Notes: a model not told the origin generated them from the sequence alone. Positions 9,991-17,553 are shown, numbered from the stretch's first letter. The stretch is DNA of 64,000 nucleotides from Cohnella abietis (GCF_004295585.1 NZ_AP019400.1:6254501-6318500); one strand, 5' to 3'. A program made the numbers and translations.

Positions 9991-10004
9991 GCCTGACTCT
10001 TTAT
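9973..10004. terminator. Bidirectional terminator containing both stop codons
   Basis: A perfect 14-bp stem (9973-9986 with 9991-10004) and a 4-nt loop are flanked by A/T tracts on both sides. The loop holds the TAA of the 8023 gene, and the right arm contains the stop of fliT. It should end transcription from both convergent genes. Confidence 0.9.
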
Positions 10005-10369
10005 TTCTTATTATCAACAAAATATCCTTCAGCCTGAGAGTAAGCTTGATGATAGGCATTCTTCATTCGGCTGCCTTCTTGTACTTTAGACAAGTGATCT
10101 GAAATAAACTCTTTAAATAGGGTTAATTTCTGATTCACTTTTACTTCCGAATAATAAGCATCATGTAATAAATCTTGTATATCTGTATGACTTACATCGG
10201 AGGTTAGCATTAAGCTCTCTATTTGTTGTTTTAATACTTCCTGCTCCAGCTGTAGTGCCTCAAGCCTCGATATATCATCTTCTTCCTCTAGATCCAAAGA
10301 CAATATTTGTTCAGAGGTTGCAGATAGCTGCATTATGAACTGCTTAAGAGATTGTCCATCCTGATTCAT
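10001..10369 (-). CDS. fliT: FliT-like flagellar export chaperone
   Basis: A 122-aa, highly charged, probably all-helical protein. It directly follows fliS with a 4-bp ATGA overlap, which is the usual position of fliT (FliD chaperone) in Bacillales. Sequence in this family is poorly conserved, so the call rests on size, helical composition (for example the acidic LDLEEEDD stretch) and position. AAAGGTG precedes the ATG. It is the last gene of the leftward flagellin-distal operon and ends in the shared terminator. Its expected client, fliD, is not in the window. Confidence 0.6.
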   Translation of the reverse strand: MNQDGQSLKQFIMQLSATSEQILSLDLEEEDDISRLEALQLEQEVLKQQIESLMLTSDVSHTDIQDLLHDAYYSEVKVNQKLTLFKEFISDHLSKVQEGSRMKNAYHQAYSQAEGYFVDNKK

Positions 10370-10755
10370 GATTGCACCTTTGCCGTAGCATGGTACTGCT
10401 TCATAGATTTAGTCCAAGTATCTCTAAGATCAGTTATAAGTTCAATACATTCATTTAATTTGTTGCTATTATTTTTGATATTTGCTTCAAAAAGTGTAGT
10501 GAGAATGTACTCGTATAAAGATGACAAATCGTTGGAAATCTCATAATTTCTATCGAGTGTAAAAGATAGCTCGTTAATAATATCTGTTGCTCTTTTGATA
10601 TTGTAATTTTTCATTTCAAAATTTTTATTTTCTATCGCCACCAATGCTTGCTTCATAAATTTAATACATCCGTTATACAATAATGCCGTAAGCTCCCATG
10701 CTGCCGCAGTGTTAATCTGCATTCTAAGGTATGTATCCTGGGCTTGCTGGTTCAT
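10366..10755 (-). CDS. fliS: Flagellin export chaperone FliS
   Basis: A 129-aa helical protein with the FliS pattern: an N-terminal YLRMQINTA, then ELTALLYNGCIKFMKQA (residues 17-33), a helix ending in ATDIINELSFTLD, and SLYEYILTTL. FliS binds the C-terminal helices of flagellin in the cytoplasm and delivers it to the export gate. It also binds FliW in Bacillus, linking it to CsrA control. Length is normal. It follows flaG by 8 bp and overlaps fliT by 4 bp. Confidence 0.93.
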   Translation of the reverse strand: MNQQAQDTYLRMQINTAAAWELTALLYNGCIKFMKQALVAIENKNFEMKNYNIKRATDIINELSFTLDRNYEISNDLSSLYEYILTTLFEANIKNNSNKLNECIELITDLRDTWTKSMKQYHATAKVQS

Positions 10756-10763
10756 ATCATGAA

Positions 10764-11144
10764 TTACCTCTTTTCGTCAATGTTCAGTCCTGCTAGCTCT
10801 TGAAGTTTAGCCATCATATCTATAATTTTTTCATTTGGAAATTCTCTTAATACTTCATTGTTTGTTTCATTAATTACTTTAACCACAATTTCGCCGGTCT
10901 TTTCATGAACACTGAATTCAAAACGACGTTCGCTACCTTCCAAAGCTTTATTAGCTCTTTCAATAGCATTACGGATAGCTAAATCCGACACGCTTAACTC
11001 AAATTTATCCTTGTGCAGAAGCTCTATTGCCGAGGGATTAGTGCTCCTCGACTTTGATGTGGTGCCTTGATTAATTCCACTCTGTTGTTGATTAGTTGCT
11101 GGATCAAAGTTTTTTACATTTGTCGATATTGCTTTAACGTCCAT
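10764..11144 (-). CDS. flaG: FlaG family protein
   Basis: A 126-aa protein with a low-complexity N-terminus and a conserved C-terminal half: ERRFEFSVHEKTGEIVVKVINE, then REFPNEKIIDMMAKL, which is the FlaG signature. FlaG proteins affect filament length and sit between flagellin and fliD in Bacillales; the molecular role is not settled. Here it is followed directly by fliS, with fliD absent. A 125-bp gap separates it from the upstream glycosyltransferase; no confident promoter was found there. Confidence 0.9.
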   Translation of the reverse strand: MDVKAISTNVKNFDPATNQQQSGINQGTTSKSRSTNPSAIELLHKDKFELSVSDLAIRNAIERANKALEGSERRFEFSVHEKTGEIVVKVINETNNEVLREFPNEKIIDMMAKLQELAGLNIDEKR

Positions 11145-11269
11145 CTTACTCAGCTCCCTCTGCTTGGCTTATTTACATTGTTGAAATTAACTTCCTTCTA
11201 CAATAAACCTCCTGAATTATTCTCCTTATCTTATTTATCGTACTTTTCCAATAATTATATAAGAGTAAT

Positions 11270-12319
11270 TTATTTTTTATTTAGTCTCACCAAGGCTGGC
11301 TCGAATTGATATTCGGCCGCAAAGTGATAGCATTGCTGGGATAAATCCGAATTGCCGGTGAACTCATAATATAAACCCAAATTATATGCAGCCTTAAACG
11401 TCCCAACTCCATAAACAGTTGTATATTTCTCCGTCTCACCAATTGCAAGTGCTTGTGTAAAATAACCTTCTACTGCTTCTATATGGCCTGAATCCATAGC
11501 TAATAGACCAAGGAGAAAAAATAAATCTGGAAAATCCAAATAAACGGGTTCAAACGGTTTTAGTAAATCGTTGGCTTCCTCAACACGATTTTGTTCCTTC
11601 AGAACATAGCCAAGCATAACTATAACAACCGGAAAATGTAAATGATTATATTCTTTCTGAATATAGGCTCGCCCTAAGTAATGCTCTGCCATTTTCCATT
11701 CGCTCATGGAATAGTAGAGCTTACCCATCTGATAAAGCATGTAACCATCATCAGGATTTTCCTTCAAATGAGCTTCGTACATCGGGAGATAACGGTCCAT
11801 TTTTTTCTTGTTCTTGTAATCCTCTTCCTCGTATCCATCATGCAACAATTCTAATTGTAGCATCTCAAAAACAGCTGGTTTATTATCCTTATATACTTGC
11901 TCATGTACATTACCCTCAAAATAATAGGATGGATCTTTGGGATACAACCTAACCATTCGATGCTTCTTCATTTCTCCACTCATTATATTATTTATAACGA
12001 CACAACCCGCAGCTCCTGGATACTGTCCGATGAATTGCTGAATTTGGTCGTCCGTATTCGTAGGTAGTACTTCGTCCGCATCTATAACTAATATATAATC
12101 ACCGGTTGCCCATGAAGCGCAATAATTCCTTGCCGATGCAAAATCGTCATTCCATATATATTCATAAGTTTTAGCTTTAAATTGCTTTGCAATATGAACT
12201 GTACTATCAGTGGATCCTGTATCGGTTACAATAATTTCATAGTTCTTTGGAATGCTTTGCAATGCTCTATGTAATTTTTTTTCCTCATTCCTAACTATTA
12301 AACACACGCTAATCTTCAT
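11270..12319 (-). CDS. GT2-TPR glycosyltransferase inserted between flagellins and flaG
   Basis: A 349-aa GT2 protein (CLIVRNEEKKL at 6-16, VTDTGSTDST at 31-40, DADE at 80-83) with about 200 residues of TPR-like helices. It is a short relative of the two large proteins at 6099 and 8023. GAGGTGT lies 7 nt upstream of the ATG at 12319. Only 18 bp separate the start from the flagellin terminator, so expression must come from read-through of that terminator. Position after the flagellins strongly suggests flagellin glycosylation, as known for GT2-TPR genes beside flagellins in other clostridia and bacilli; the sugar is unknown. Confidence 0.82.
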   Translation of the reverse strand: MKISVCLIVRNEEKKLHRALQSIPKNYEIIVTDTGSTDSTVHIAKQFKAKTYEYIWNDDFASARNYCASWATGDYILVIDADEVLPTNTDDQIQQFIGQYPGAAGCVVINNIMSGEMKKHRMVRLYPKDPSYYFEGNVHEQVYKDNKPAVFEMLQLELLHDGYEEEDYKNKKKMDRYLPMYEAHLKENPDDGYMLYQMGKLYYSMSEWKMAEHYLGRAYIQKEYNHLHFPVVIVMLGYVLKEQNRVEEANDLLKPFEPVYLDFPDLFFLLGLLAMDSGHIEAVEGYFTQALAIGETEKYTTVYGVGTFKAAYNLGLYYEFTGNSDLSQQCYHFAAEYQFEPALVRLNKK

Positions 12320-12337
12320 ATTGACACCTCGATAATA

Positions 12338-12372
12338 AGAAAGAGTCCATCACTTCGTAATGGACTCTTTCT
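12338..12372 (-). terminator. Terminator of the leftmost flagellin gene
   Basis: A 13-bp perfect stem (12338-12350 with 12360-12372) with a 9-nt loop lies 20 bp after the flagellin stop. A short T-rich run follows on the minus strand. It sits in the gap before the glycosyltransferase start, so it may be leaky. Confidence 0.75.
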
Positions 12373-12391
12373 ATATTGTTCTTTATAGAAA

Positions 12392-13207
12392 TTAACGAAG
12401 CAATTGCAGTACGCTTTGCGGCGCTTGGTTGGCTTGTGCCAACATGGAAGTCGCAGCGGATTGCAAAATGTTAAGCTTCGTATAGTTCATCATTTCTTTA
12501 GCTATATCTGTATCACGGATACGGGACTCAGCTGCTTGCAGGTTCTCAGTTGTTGCACCCAAGTTGTTAAATGTGTGCTCCAATTGGTTTTGTGTAGCAC
12601 CAAAGGAAGAACGCAATTTATTGATTGTACCGATATCTGTATCAATTTTAACTAGAGCGTTGGAAGCTGCAACAGCAGTTCCTAGTGATGCACCTGTAAT
12701 CGAAAGCGCAGTGAGTTGAATATCTTGCAGAGAAATTTTAACCGTGTTTGCAGCTGTTGTGGAATCACCTGCTTGGATACTGATGTTAGCAGTACCATTC
12801 AATACGGTAATACCGTTGAAGGTTGTGTTTTTAGCGATGTTGTCGATTGCCGTGCTAAGTGCTTTGAACTCCATGTCAATTGCTTCCAAATCGGAAGTGT
12901 TGTACGTACCGTTCATCGCTTTAACAGCAAGCTCTTTCATACGAGAAAGCATGTCAGAAACTTCATTCATCGCGCCTTCAGCTGTTTGTACGAGGGAGAT
13001 ACCATCTTGAACGTTAGCTTGCGCTTGGTTCAAAGAGCGGATTTGCGTACGCATTTTCTCGGAGATCGAGAGGCCTGCTGCATCGTCGGCTGCACGGTTT
13101 ACTTTGAAGCCAGAAGACAATTTCTCAGATGATTTACCTTGTGCGATGTTGTTTAGCAACAAGTTACGGTGCGAGTTCATTGCGTTAAGATTGTGGTTGA
13201 TAATCAT
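12392..13207 (-). CDS. hag: Flagellin, copy 1 (promoter-distal)
   Basis: A 271-aa flagellin with only the D0/D1 core: N-terminal MIINHNLNAMNSHR, a conserved D1 segment SSGFKVNRAADDAAG, and C-terminal SMLAQANQAPQSVLQLLR. There is no D2/D3 insert. The start is the ATG at 13207, since GGAGGA lies 8 nt upstream and both paralogs begin there. It differs from copies 2 and 3 mainly in residues 166-190 and near residue 104. It has its own SigD promoter, CsrA-type leader and terminator. Confidence 0.97.
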   Translation of the reverse strand: MIINHNLNAMNSHRNLLLNNIAQGKSSEKLSSGFKVNRAADDAAGLSISEKMRTQIRSLNQAQANVQDGISLVQTAEGAMNEVSDMLSRMKELAVKAMNGTYNTSDLEAIDMEFKALSTAIDNIAKNTTFNGITVLNGTANISIQAGDSTTAANTVKISLQDIQLTALSITGASLGTAVAASNALVKIDTDIGTINKLRSSFGATQNQLEHTFNNLGATTENLQAAESRIRDTDIAKEMMNYTKLNILQSAATSMLAQANQAPQSVLQLLR

Positions 13208-13263
13208 GTTGTATTCCTCCTTGGATGTATGAAGGCCCACTTCCTTGTGAGCTCTCTATAAAT
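13208..13263 (-). promoter_or_regulatory. Flagellin copy 1 leader with two CsrA-like GGA sites
   Basis: In the mRNA, CACAAGGAAG (13240-13249) and CCAAGGAGGA (over the Shine-Dalgarno) resemble the CsrA consensus and match the two-site layout of the Bacillus subtilis hag leader. CsrA bound to the second site would block ribosomes. csrA and fliW are encoded 2 kb upstream. Confidence 0.7.
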
Positions 13264-13291
13264 TTATCGGCTTAATTTGGCCATTACTTTA
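13264..13291 (-). promoter_or_regulatory. SigD promoter of flagellin copy 1
   Basis: TAAA, a 16-nt spacer, then GCCGATAA on the minus strand. This fits the SigD consensus apart from a spacer one base longer than usual and one mismatch in the last -10 base. Confidence 0.85.
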
Positions 13292-13333
13292 GAGCTAATT
13301 GAATTTATTCATTGTAAACTCCAAAAGTAAAAA

Positions 13334-13361
13334 AAAAGCCCATTTACGAAAATGGACTTTT
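13334..13361 (-). terminator. Terminator of flagellin copy 2
   Basis: A 12-bp stem with one C/A mismatch and an ACGA loop, followed on the minus strand by a run of T. It is nearly identical to the one at 14319-14346, being part of the duplicated unit. Confidence 0.85.
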
Positions 13362-13376
13362 CTTACTTTACAAGTA

Positions 13377-14192
13377 TTAACGAAGCAATTGCAGTACGCT
13401 TTGTGGCGCTTGATTGGCTTGTGCCAGCATCGATGTCGCAGCGGATTGCAAAATGTTAAGCTTCGTATAGTTCATCATTTCTTTAGCAATATCTGTATCA
13501 CGGATACGGGATTCTGCAGCTTGCAGGTTCTCAGTTGTTGCACCCAAGTTGTTAAATGTGTGCTCCAATTGGTTTTGTGTAGCACCAAAGGCAGAACGCA
13601 ATTTGTTGATTGTACCGATGTCTGCATCAATTTTAACAAGAGTGTTGGAAGCTCCCACAGCAGTACCGAGAGATTGAGTATTAATTTGAAGCTGATTCAG
13701 TTGAATATCTTGCAGAGAAATCTTAACCGTGTTTGCAGCAGTTGTGGAATCACCTGCTTGGATACTGATGTTTGCAGAACCATTCAATACAGTAATACCG
13801 TTGAAGGTTGTGTTTTTCGCGATGTTGTCGATTGCCGTGCTTAGTGCTTTGAACTCCATGTCGATAGCTAGTAAGTCGGAAGCATTGTACGTACCGTTCA
13901 TTGCTTTAACAGCAAGCTCTTTCATACGAGAAAGCATGTCAGAAACTTCGTTCATTGCGCCTTCAGCTGTTTGTACGAGGGAAATACCATCTTGAACGTT
14001 AGCTTGCGCTTGGTTCAAAGAACGGATTTGCGTACGCATTTTCTCGGAGATCGAGAGGCCTGCTGCATCGTCTGCTGCACGGTTTACTTTGAAACCGGAA
14101 GACAATTTCTCGGACGATTTACCTTGTGCGATGTTGTTAAGCAACAAGTTGCGGTGTGAGTTCATTGCGTTAAGATTGTGGTTGATAATCAT
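13377..14192 (-). CDS. hag: Flagellin, copy 2 (middle)
   Basis: A 271-aa core flagellin with the same ends as copies 1 and 3. Residues 166-190 differ: it has LNQLQINTQSLGTAVGAS where copy 3 has LLSLAITGQSLGTATGAS. The start is the ATG at 14192 with GGAGGA upstream; the longer in-frame extension to 14249 covers the leader and is not coding. The gene begins exactly 985 bp before copy 3 and 985 bp after copy 1. Confidence 0.97.
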   Translation of the reverse strand: MIINHNLNAMNSHRNLLLNNIAQGKSSEKLSSGFKVNRAADDAAGLSISEKMRTQIRSLNQAQANVQDGISLVQTAEGAMNEVSDMLSRMKELAVKAMNGTYNASDLLAIDMEFKALSTAIDNIAKNTTFNGITVLNGSANISIQAGDSTTAANTVKISLQDIQLNQLQINTQSLGTAVGASNTLVKIDADIGTINKLRSAFGATQNQLEHTFNNLGATTENLQAAESRIRDTDIAKEMMNYTKLNILQSAATSMLAQANQAPQSVLQLLR

Positions 14193-14249
14193 TACATTAT
14201 TCCTCCTTGGATGTGTGACGGCCCACTTCCTTGTGAGCTCTCTATACAT
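14193..14249 (-). promoter_or_regulatory. Flagellin copy 2 leader with two CsrA-like GGA sites
   Basis: It has the same layout as the other two leaders: CACAAGGAAG (14226-14235 in genomic coordinates) and CCAAGGAGGA overlapping the Shine-Dalgarno. Confidence 0.7.
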
Positions 14250-14277
14250 TTATCGGCTTAATTTGACTATTACTTTA
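14250..14277 (-). promoter_or_regulatory. SigD promoter of flagellin copy 2
   Basis: TAAA-N16-GCCGATAA on the minus strand, nearly identical to that of copy 1. Confidence 0.85.
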
Positions 14278-14318
14278 GAGCTAATTAAATTTATTCATTA
14301 TTAACTCCAAAAGTAAAA

Positions 14319-14346
14319 AAAAGCCCATTTACGAAAATGGACTTTT
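14319..14346 (-). terminator. Terminator of flagellin copy 3
   Basis: The same 12-bp stem, mismatch and ACGA loop as at 13334-13361, followed by T-rich sequence on the minus strand, 16 bp after the stop codon. Confidence 0.85.
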
Positions 14347-14361
14347 CTTACTTTACAAGTA

Positions 14362-15177
14362 TTAACGAAGCAATTGCAGTACGCTTTGCGGCGCTTGGTT
14401 GGCTTGTGCCAACATGGATGTCGCAGCGGATTGCAAAATGTTAAGCTTCGTATAGTTCATCATTTCTTTAGCAATATCTGTATCACGGATACGGGATTCT
14501 GCAGCTTGCAGGTTCTCAGTTGTTGCACCCAAGTTGTTAAATGTGTGCTCCAATTGGTTTTGTGTAGCACCAAAGGCAGAACGCAATTTGTTGATTGTAC
14601 CGATGTCTTGATCGATTTTAACAAGAGTGGTAGAAGCCCCTGTAGCAGTTCCAAGTGATTGCCCTGTAATTGCAAGCGAAAGAAGTTGAATATCTTGCAG
14701 AGATATCTTGACCGTGTTTGCAGCAGAAGTGGAATCGCCTGCTTGGATGCTAATGTTTGCAGAACCATTCAATACAGTAATACCGTTAAAAGTAGTGTTT
14801 TTCGCGATGTTGTCGATTGCCGTGCTTAGTGCTTTGAACTCCATGTCAATAGCTAGTAAGTCGGAAGCATTGTACGTACCGTTCATTGCTTTAACAGCCA
14901 GCTCTTTCATGCGAGAAAGCATGTCGGAAACTTCATTCATTGCGCCTTCAGCTGTTTGTACGAGGGAAATACCATCTTGAACGTTAGCTTGCGCTTGGTT
15001 CAAAGAACGGATTTGCGTACGCATTTTCTCGGAGATCGAGAGGCCTGCTGCATCATCAGCAGCACGGTTTACTTTGAAACCGGAAGACAATTTCTCAGAT
15101 GATTTACCTTGTGCGATGTTGTTCAGCAACAAGTTACGGTGCGAGTTCATTGCGTTAAGATTGTGGTTGATAATCAT
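14362..15177 (-). CDS. hag: Flagellin, copy 3 (promoter-proximal)
   Basis: A 271-aa core flagellin, the first of the three to be reached from csrA. The termini are identical to the other copies. It has the canonical C-terminal segment used by FliS (LQAAESRIRDTDIAKEM, then the last helix). Its promoter is the best SigD match of the three. No terminator separates it from csrA, so read-through from the flgM operon is also likely. Confidence 0.97.
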   Translation of the reverse strand: MIINHNLNAMNSHRNLLLNNIAQGKSSEKLSSGFKVNRAADDAAGLSISEKMRTQIRSLNQAQANVQDGISLVQTAEGAMNEVSDMLSRMKELAVKAMNGTYNASDLLAIDMEFKALSTAIDNIAKNTTFNGITVLNGSANISIQAGDSTSAANTVKISLQDIQLLSLAITGQSLGTATGASTTLVKIDQDIGTINKLRSAFGATQNQLEHTFNNLGATTENLQAAESRIRDTDIAKEMMNYTKLNILQSAATSMLAQANQAPQSVLQLLR

Positions 15178-15234
15178 TTCATTATTCCTCCTTGGATGTG
15201 TGACGGCCCACTTCCTTGTGAGCTCTCTTTACAT
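15178..15234 (-). promoter_or_regulatory. Flagellin copy 3 leader with two CsrA-like GGA sites
   Basis: CACAAGGAAG (15211-15220) and CCAAGGAGGA over the Shine-Dalgarno (about 15184-15193), as in the other two leaders. All three leaders keep both GGA motifs and their spacing. Confidence 0.7.
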
Positions 15235-15261
15235 ATATCGGCAAATTTTCGTGCGACTTTA
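15235..15261 (-). promoter_or_regulatory. SigD promoter of flagellin copy 3
   Basis: TAAA, a 15-nt spacer and GCCGATAT on the minus strand, a perfect SigD consensus. It starts 16 bp beyond the csrA stop codon. Confidence 0.92.
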
Positions 15262-15276
15262 GATCTATTTATAAAT

Positions 15277-15528
15277 TTATTCCTTTTTTTTTAGTTTTTC
15301 TGTCGCAAGTGCTGCTAGATCCTTAATAGATTGCATCTGATTGGGAGGAGTAACCGCTTGTTTGTTGTTTTCTCGAATTGATTCCAATACTTCTTTTCGA
15401 TAAATTTTCACTTGAGAAGGAGCATTTATACCTATTTTTACTTGATCCCCTTCATACCCAATTACAAAAACTTCAATTTCATCATCGATGATAATAGACT
15501 GGCCCTTCTTACGCGATAAGATTAGCAT
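15277..15528 (-). CDS. csrA: Carbon storage regulator CsrA
   Basis: An RNA-binding dimer that represses flagellin translation. The 83-aa sequence begins MLILSRKKGQSIIIDD and continues with the five-strand core (VKIGINAP, VKIYRKEV). The C-terminal tail is about ten residues longer than usual and lysine-rich. It overlaps fliW by 7 bp, so the two are translationally coupled. The flagellin leaders just downstream carry matching GGA sites. Confidence 0.97.
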   Translation of the reverse strand: MLILSRKKGQSIIIDDEIEVFVIGYEGDQVKIGINAPSQVKIYRKEVLESIRENNKQAVTPPNQMQSIKDLAALATEKLKKKE

Positions 15529-15965
15529 GATGATAAACCTGCTTCCTGCTCAGTTGAGGGACCAAATAGCGGGGCTCTGGTAGGGAAATGTCCGTCCTGA
15601 GACAATACAATCTGCCGCCCCATCATGTTGCGCACATTTATGAGTAGCGGTGCTAGAAGATTTATTGTTGATTGATCAAAGTGTTCGGCAAGAGTAACGA
15701 TATTTAATACAATAACATCCTTAGGATCAGTGGTATCCAGTACCGTTTTTTCGCTATCTCGCACTTGAACCTCATAGCCTGGAATAAACGAGAAAGGGTT
15801 AGTAACTAAGAAACCCAAGCTTTCTTCTTCTGTGCTCTGCAAGTATGCAAAGGGGGATTGCGTATCCGTCTCGTCGATTGGCAATAACGTAAAGGAATTC
15901 AGATGTTGAAATCCTAAAATTGATCCGTCCATGGATATGATTTTCCTGTATAGCTCAGTGAACAT
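15522..15965 (-). CDS. fliW: Flagellar assembly factor FliW
   Basis: A 147-aa FliW with the ILGFQHLNSFTLLPID start, a beta-rich core and the VLNIVTLAE and NLLAPLLINVRNMMGRQ segments. FliW binds either free flagellin or CsrA. When flagellin is exported, FliW is freed and sequesters CsrA, which de-represses flagellin translation. It ends with a CsrA overlap of 7 bp. GGGGATAG lies upstream of the ATG. Confidence 0.95.
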   Translation of the reverse strand: MFTELYRKIISMDGSILGFQHLNSFTLLPIDETDTQSPFAYLQSTEEESLGFLVTNPFSFIPGYEVQVRDSEKTVLDTTDPKDVIVLNIVTLAEHFDQSTINLLAPLLINVRNMMGRQIVLSQDGHFPTRAPLFGPSTEQEAGLSSC

Positions 15966-16029
15966 AGCCTATCCCCTTATACCATGATGAAATGAAAATG
16001 AGCTATTGGCACCAATGGCGCTCATAGCT

Positions 16030-16599
16030 CTATGCATACAGATCATAATTACTTACCCACATTTTAATGGCATTCATTTGATCCATGTATATATTTACTT
16101 TTTGTGGAGTGTAGTTAATCCCCGGCTTGGAAACATGATAATTAATTTCAGGATGCTTCGGAGTGATATCAATTTCTGCAGGACGTGGCGTATATTGAAT
16201 CTGCACATTCATATTCGATGCTCGACCAGCTACCCTGAGATTCTCAGGATTGTCTGTCATAACCTGAGCAGCAATATCCGCAACAGCACTGGAGGGATTG
16301 GATATCTGTTTCATACGATTACCTTCTTGAACGATCTTCGCGATAGCCTGCATTGTTCGCTCATTATATTGAGCAGTCAATATTCGGGTCGTTTCAATAG
16401 GGCCACCCTTAGCCAAAGCTAACCATGCAGCAGAGGAATCAACAGTTAATTCCCCTCGGGGCTGACGAATTTGCATATCCACCCGAGGAGAACTAATTTC
16501 CAACTCTCCCGGAGGGGATTCAATCTTATGATCTCCTCTCGGGCTTTCCATGCCTAAGCGACCGAGTGTTGAACGAATGGATAATCTTTGTAATTCCAT
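16030..16599 (-). CDS. yviE: YviE-like DUF6470 flagellar-operon protein
   Basis: A 189-aa protein with the repetitive N-terminus typical of this family (short beta segments: IESPPGELEISSPRVD, then IRQPRGELTVD) and a conserved middle (AQYNERTMQAIAKIVQEG). Its position between flgL and fliW is the same as yviE in Bacillus subtilis. The function is unknown. AGAAAGGTGTGG lies upstream of the ATG at 16599. Confidence 0.85.
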   Translation of the reverse strand: MELQRLSIRSTLGRLGMESPRGDHKIESPPGELEISSPRVDMQIRQPRGELTVDSSAAWLALAKGGPIETTRILTAQYNERTMQAIAKIVQEGNRMKQISNPSSAVADIAAQVMTDNPENLRVAGRASNMNVQIQYTPRPAEIDITPKHPEINYHVSKPGINYTPQKVNIYMDQMNAIKMWVSNYDLYA

Positions 16600-16626
16600 T
16601 CAGACCACACCTTTCTAGTATGTTCT

Positions 16627-17523
16627 TTATCTTAAGTAATCCACAAGGCTTGGCTGTATGATCTTAGAACCGACTGAAAGAGATGCTTGGTACACATTCT
16701 CATCTCGTTGAAGATTCATTATGGCCTGCGCGATATCGGTATCTTCCGTCTTCGCAATTAGTCCATTCAATGATTGATTGAGATCCTGATTTCTATTGTC
16801 CAGCATTTCAATCCGATTGGCTCGAGCACCTACCTCAGAACGTATGCCCAAAAAGGTGTTAAACCGTGTGTCTAACCGTTCCATAGCTGAACGGGCTGCG
16901 TTACTATCATTCGAATTCATGGCATCACGCAATTCCTTAAATACAGTGAATACATTGTCTGCATCTGTCGAAGCACCAAACACAGAGTTACCAGATATAT
17001 TCGTCTGAATTTCTACTCCCGGAGCCAGCGGCAATAAGATTGAGGCTTCATCTGTATCCGTTGTACCTGCTGTAGTCGTATCGTAAGGTTGGGTAGTAGT
17101 CAATTGACCATTAAAAGTATATTTCCCATTTACTTGATCGTTACCCAGCGTCACGGCTTGCTTGAAAATCCCATCTAGCTCCTTGCCAATGGCTTCACGA
17201 GCTTCCTTAGAGCTAGAATCACTAATCCCTCGGACAGCCAATTCTTTCGCTCGTTGCAAAAGCTCATTAATTTGATTCAATACCGTATCCACATGGTCAA
17301 CAGAGGATGTAGCCGTCGTAATATTCCGCTGATACTGATCATTCATTGACAATTCACTGCGATAGCGCAGTGCATAGGTAATGCCTACCGGATCGTCAGA
17401 TGCACGATTGATCTTTCTACCGGTTTCAATCTGCTCTTGAGTAGCACTCATGCGGTTATAGTTATTATTCAAATTACGAATTAATTGATTATGGATCATT
17501 CCAGAAGTTACTCGAATAGTCAT
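16627..17523 (-). CDS. flgL: Flagellar hook-associated protein 3 (FlgL)
   Basis: A 298-aa hook-filament junction protein. The N-terminus (RVTSGMIHNQLIRNLN, then GRKINRASDDPVG) and C-terminus (MNLQRDENVYQASLSVGSKIIQPSLVDYLR) are the flagellin-like D0/D1 helices of FlgL. Length is normal. It is exported after FlgK. GATGAGGTGAA precedes the ATG. It sits in the flgM-flgN-flgK-flgL order of Bacillales. Confidence 0.95.
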   Translation of the reverse strand: MTIRVTSGMIHNQLIRNLNNNYNRMSATQEQIETGRKINRASDDPVGITYALRYRSELSMNDQYQRNITTATSSVDHVDTVLNQINELLQRAKELAVRGISDSSSKEAREAIGKELDGIFKQAVTLGNDQVNGKYTFNGQLTTTQPYDTTTAGTTDTDEASILLPLAPGVEIQTNISGNSVFGASTDADNVFTVFKELRDAMNSNDSNAARSAMERLDTRFNTFLGIRSEVGARANRIEMLDNRNQDLNQSLNGLIAKTEDTDIAQAIMNLQRDENVYQASLSVGSKIIQPSLVDYLR

Positions 17524-17553
17524 TAGTATTCACCTCATCCATTCACATCAGTA

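Larger units (their letters stand above)
12392..15346. repeat. 985-bp tandem repeat carrying the three flagellin genes
   Basis: The flagellin stops lie at 12392, 13377 and 14362, spaced exactly 985 bp. Coding regions, terminators and leaders are near-identical between units. Differences cluster in 75-bp stretches encoding residues 166-190 (14608-14682 in copy 3). The promoter spacer region of copy 3 diverges from the other two, marking the edge of the unit. Confidence 0.9.

Noticed and set aside
12744..13010. Conserved 88-aa plus-strand open frame inside each flagellin copy (also 13729-13995 and 14708-14980)
   Set aside because: It is antisense to flagellin; similarity between copies follows from the flagellin duplication, and no ribosome site is present.
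16006..16422. 138-aa plus-strand frame over yviE
   Set aside because: Antisense to a gene in a conserved flagellar order; no start signal.
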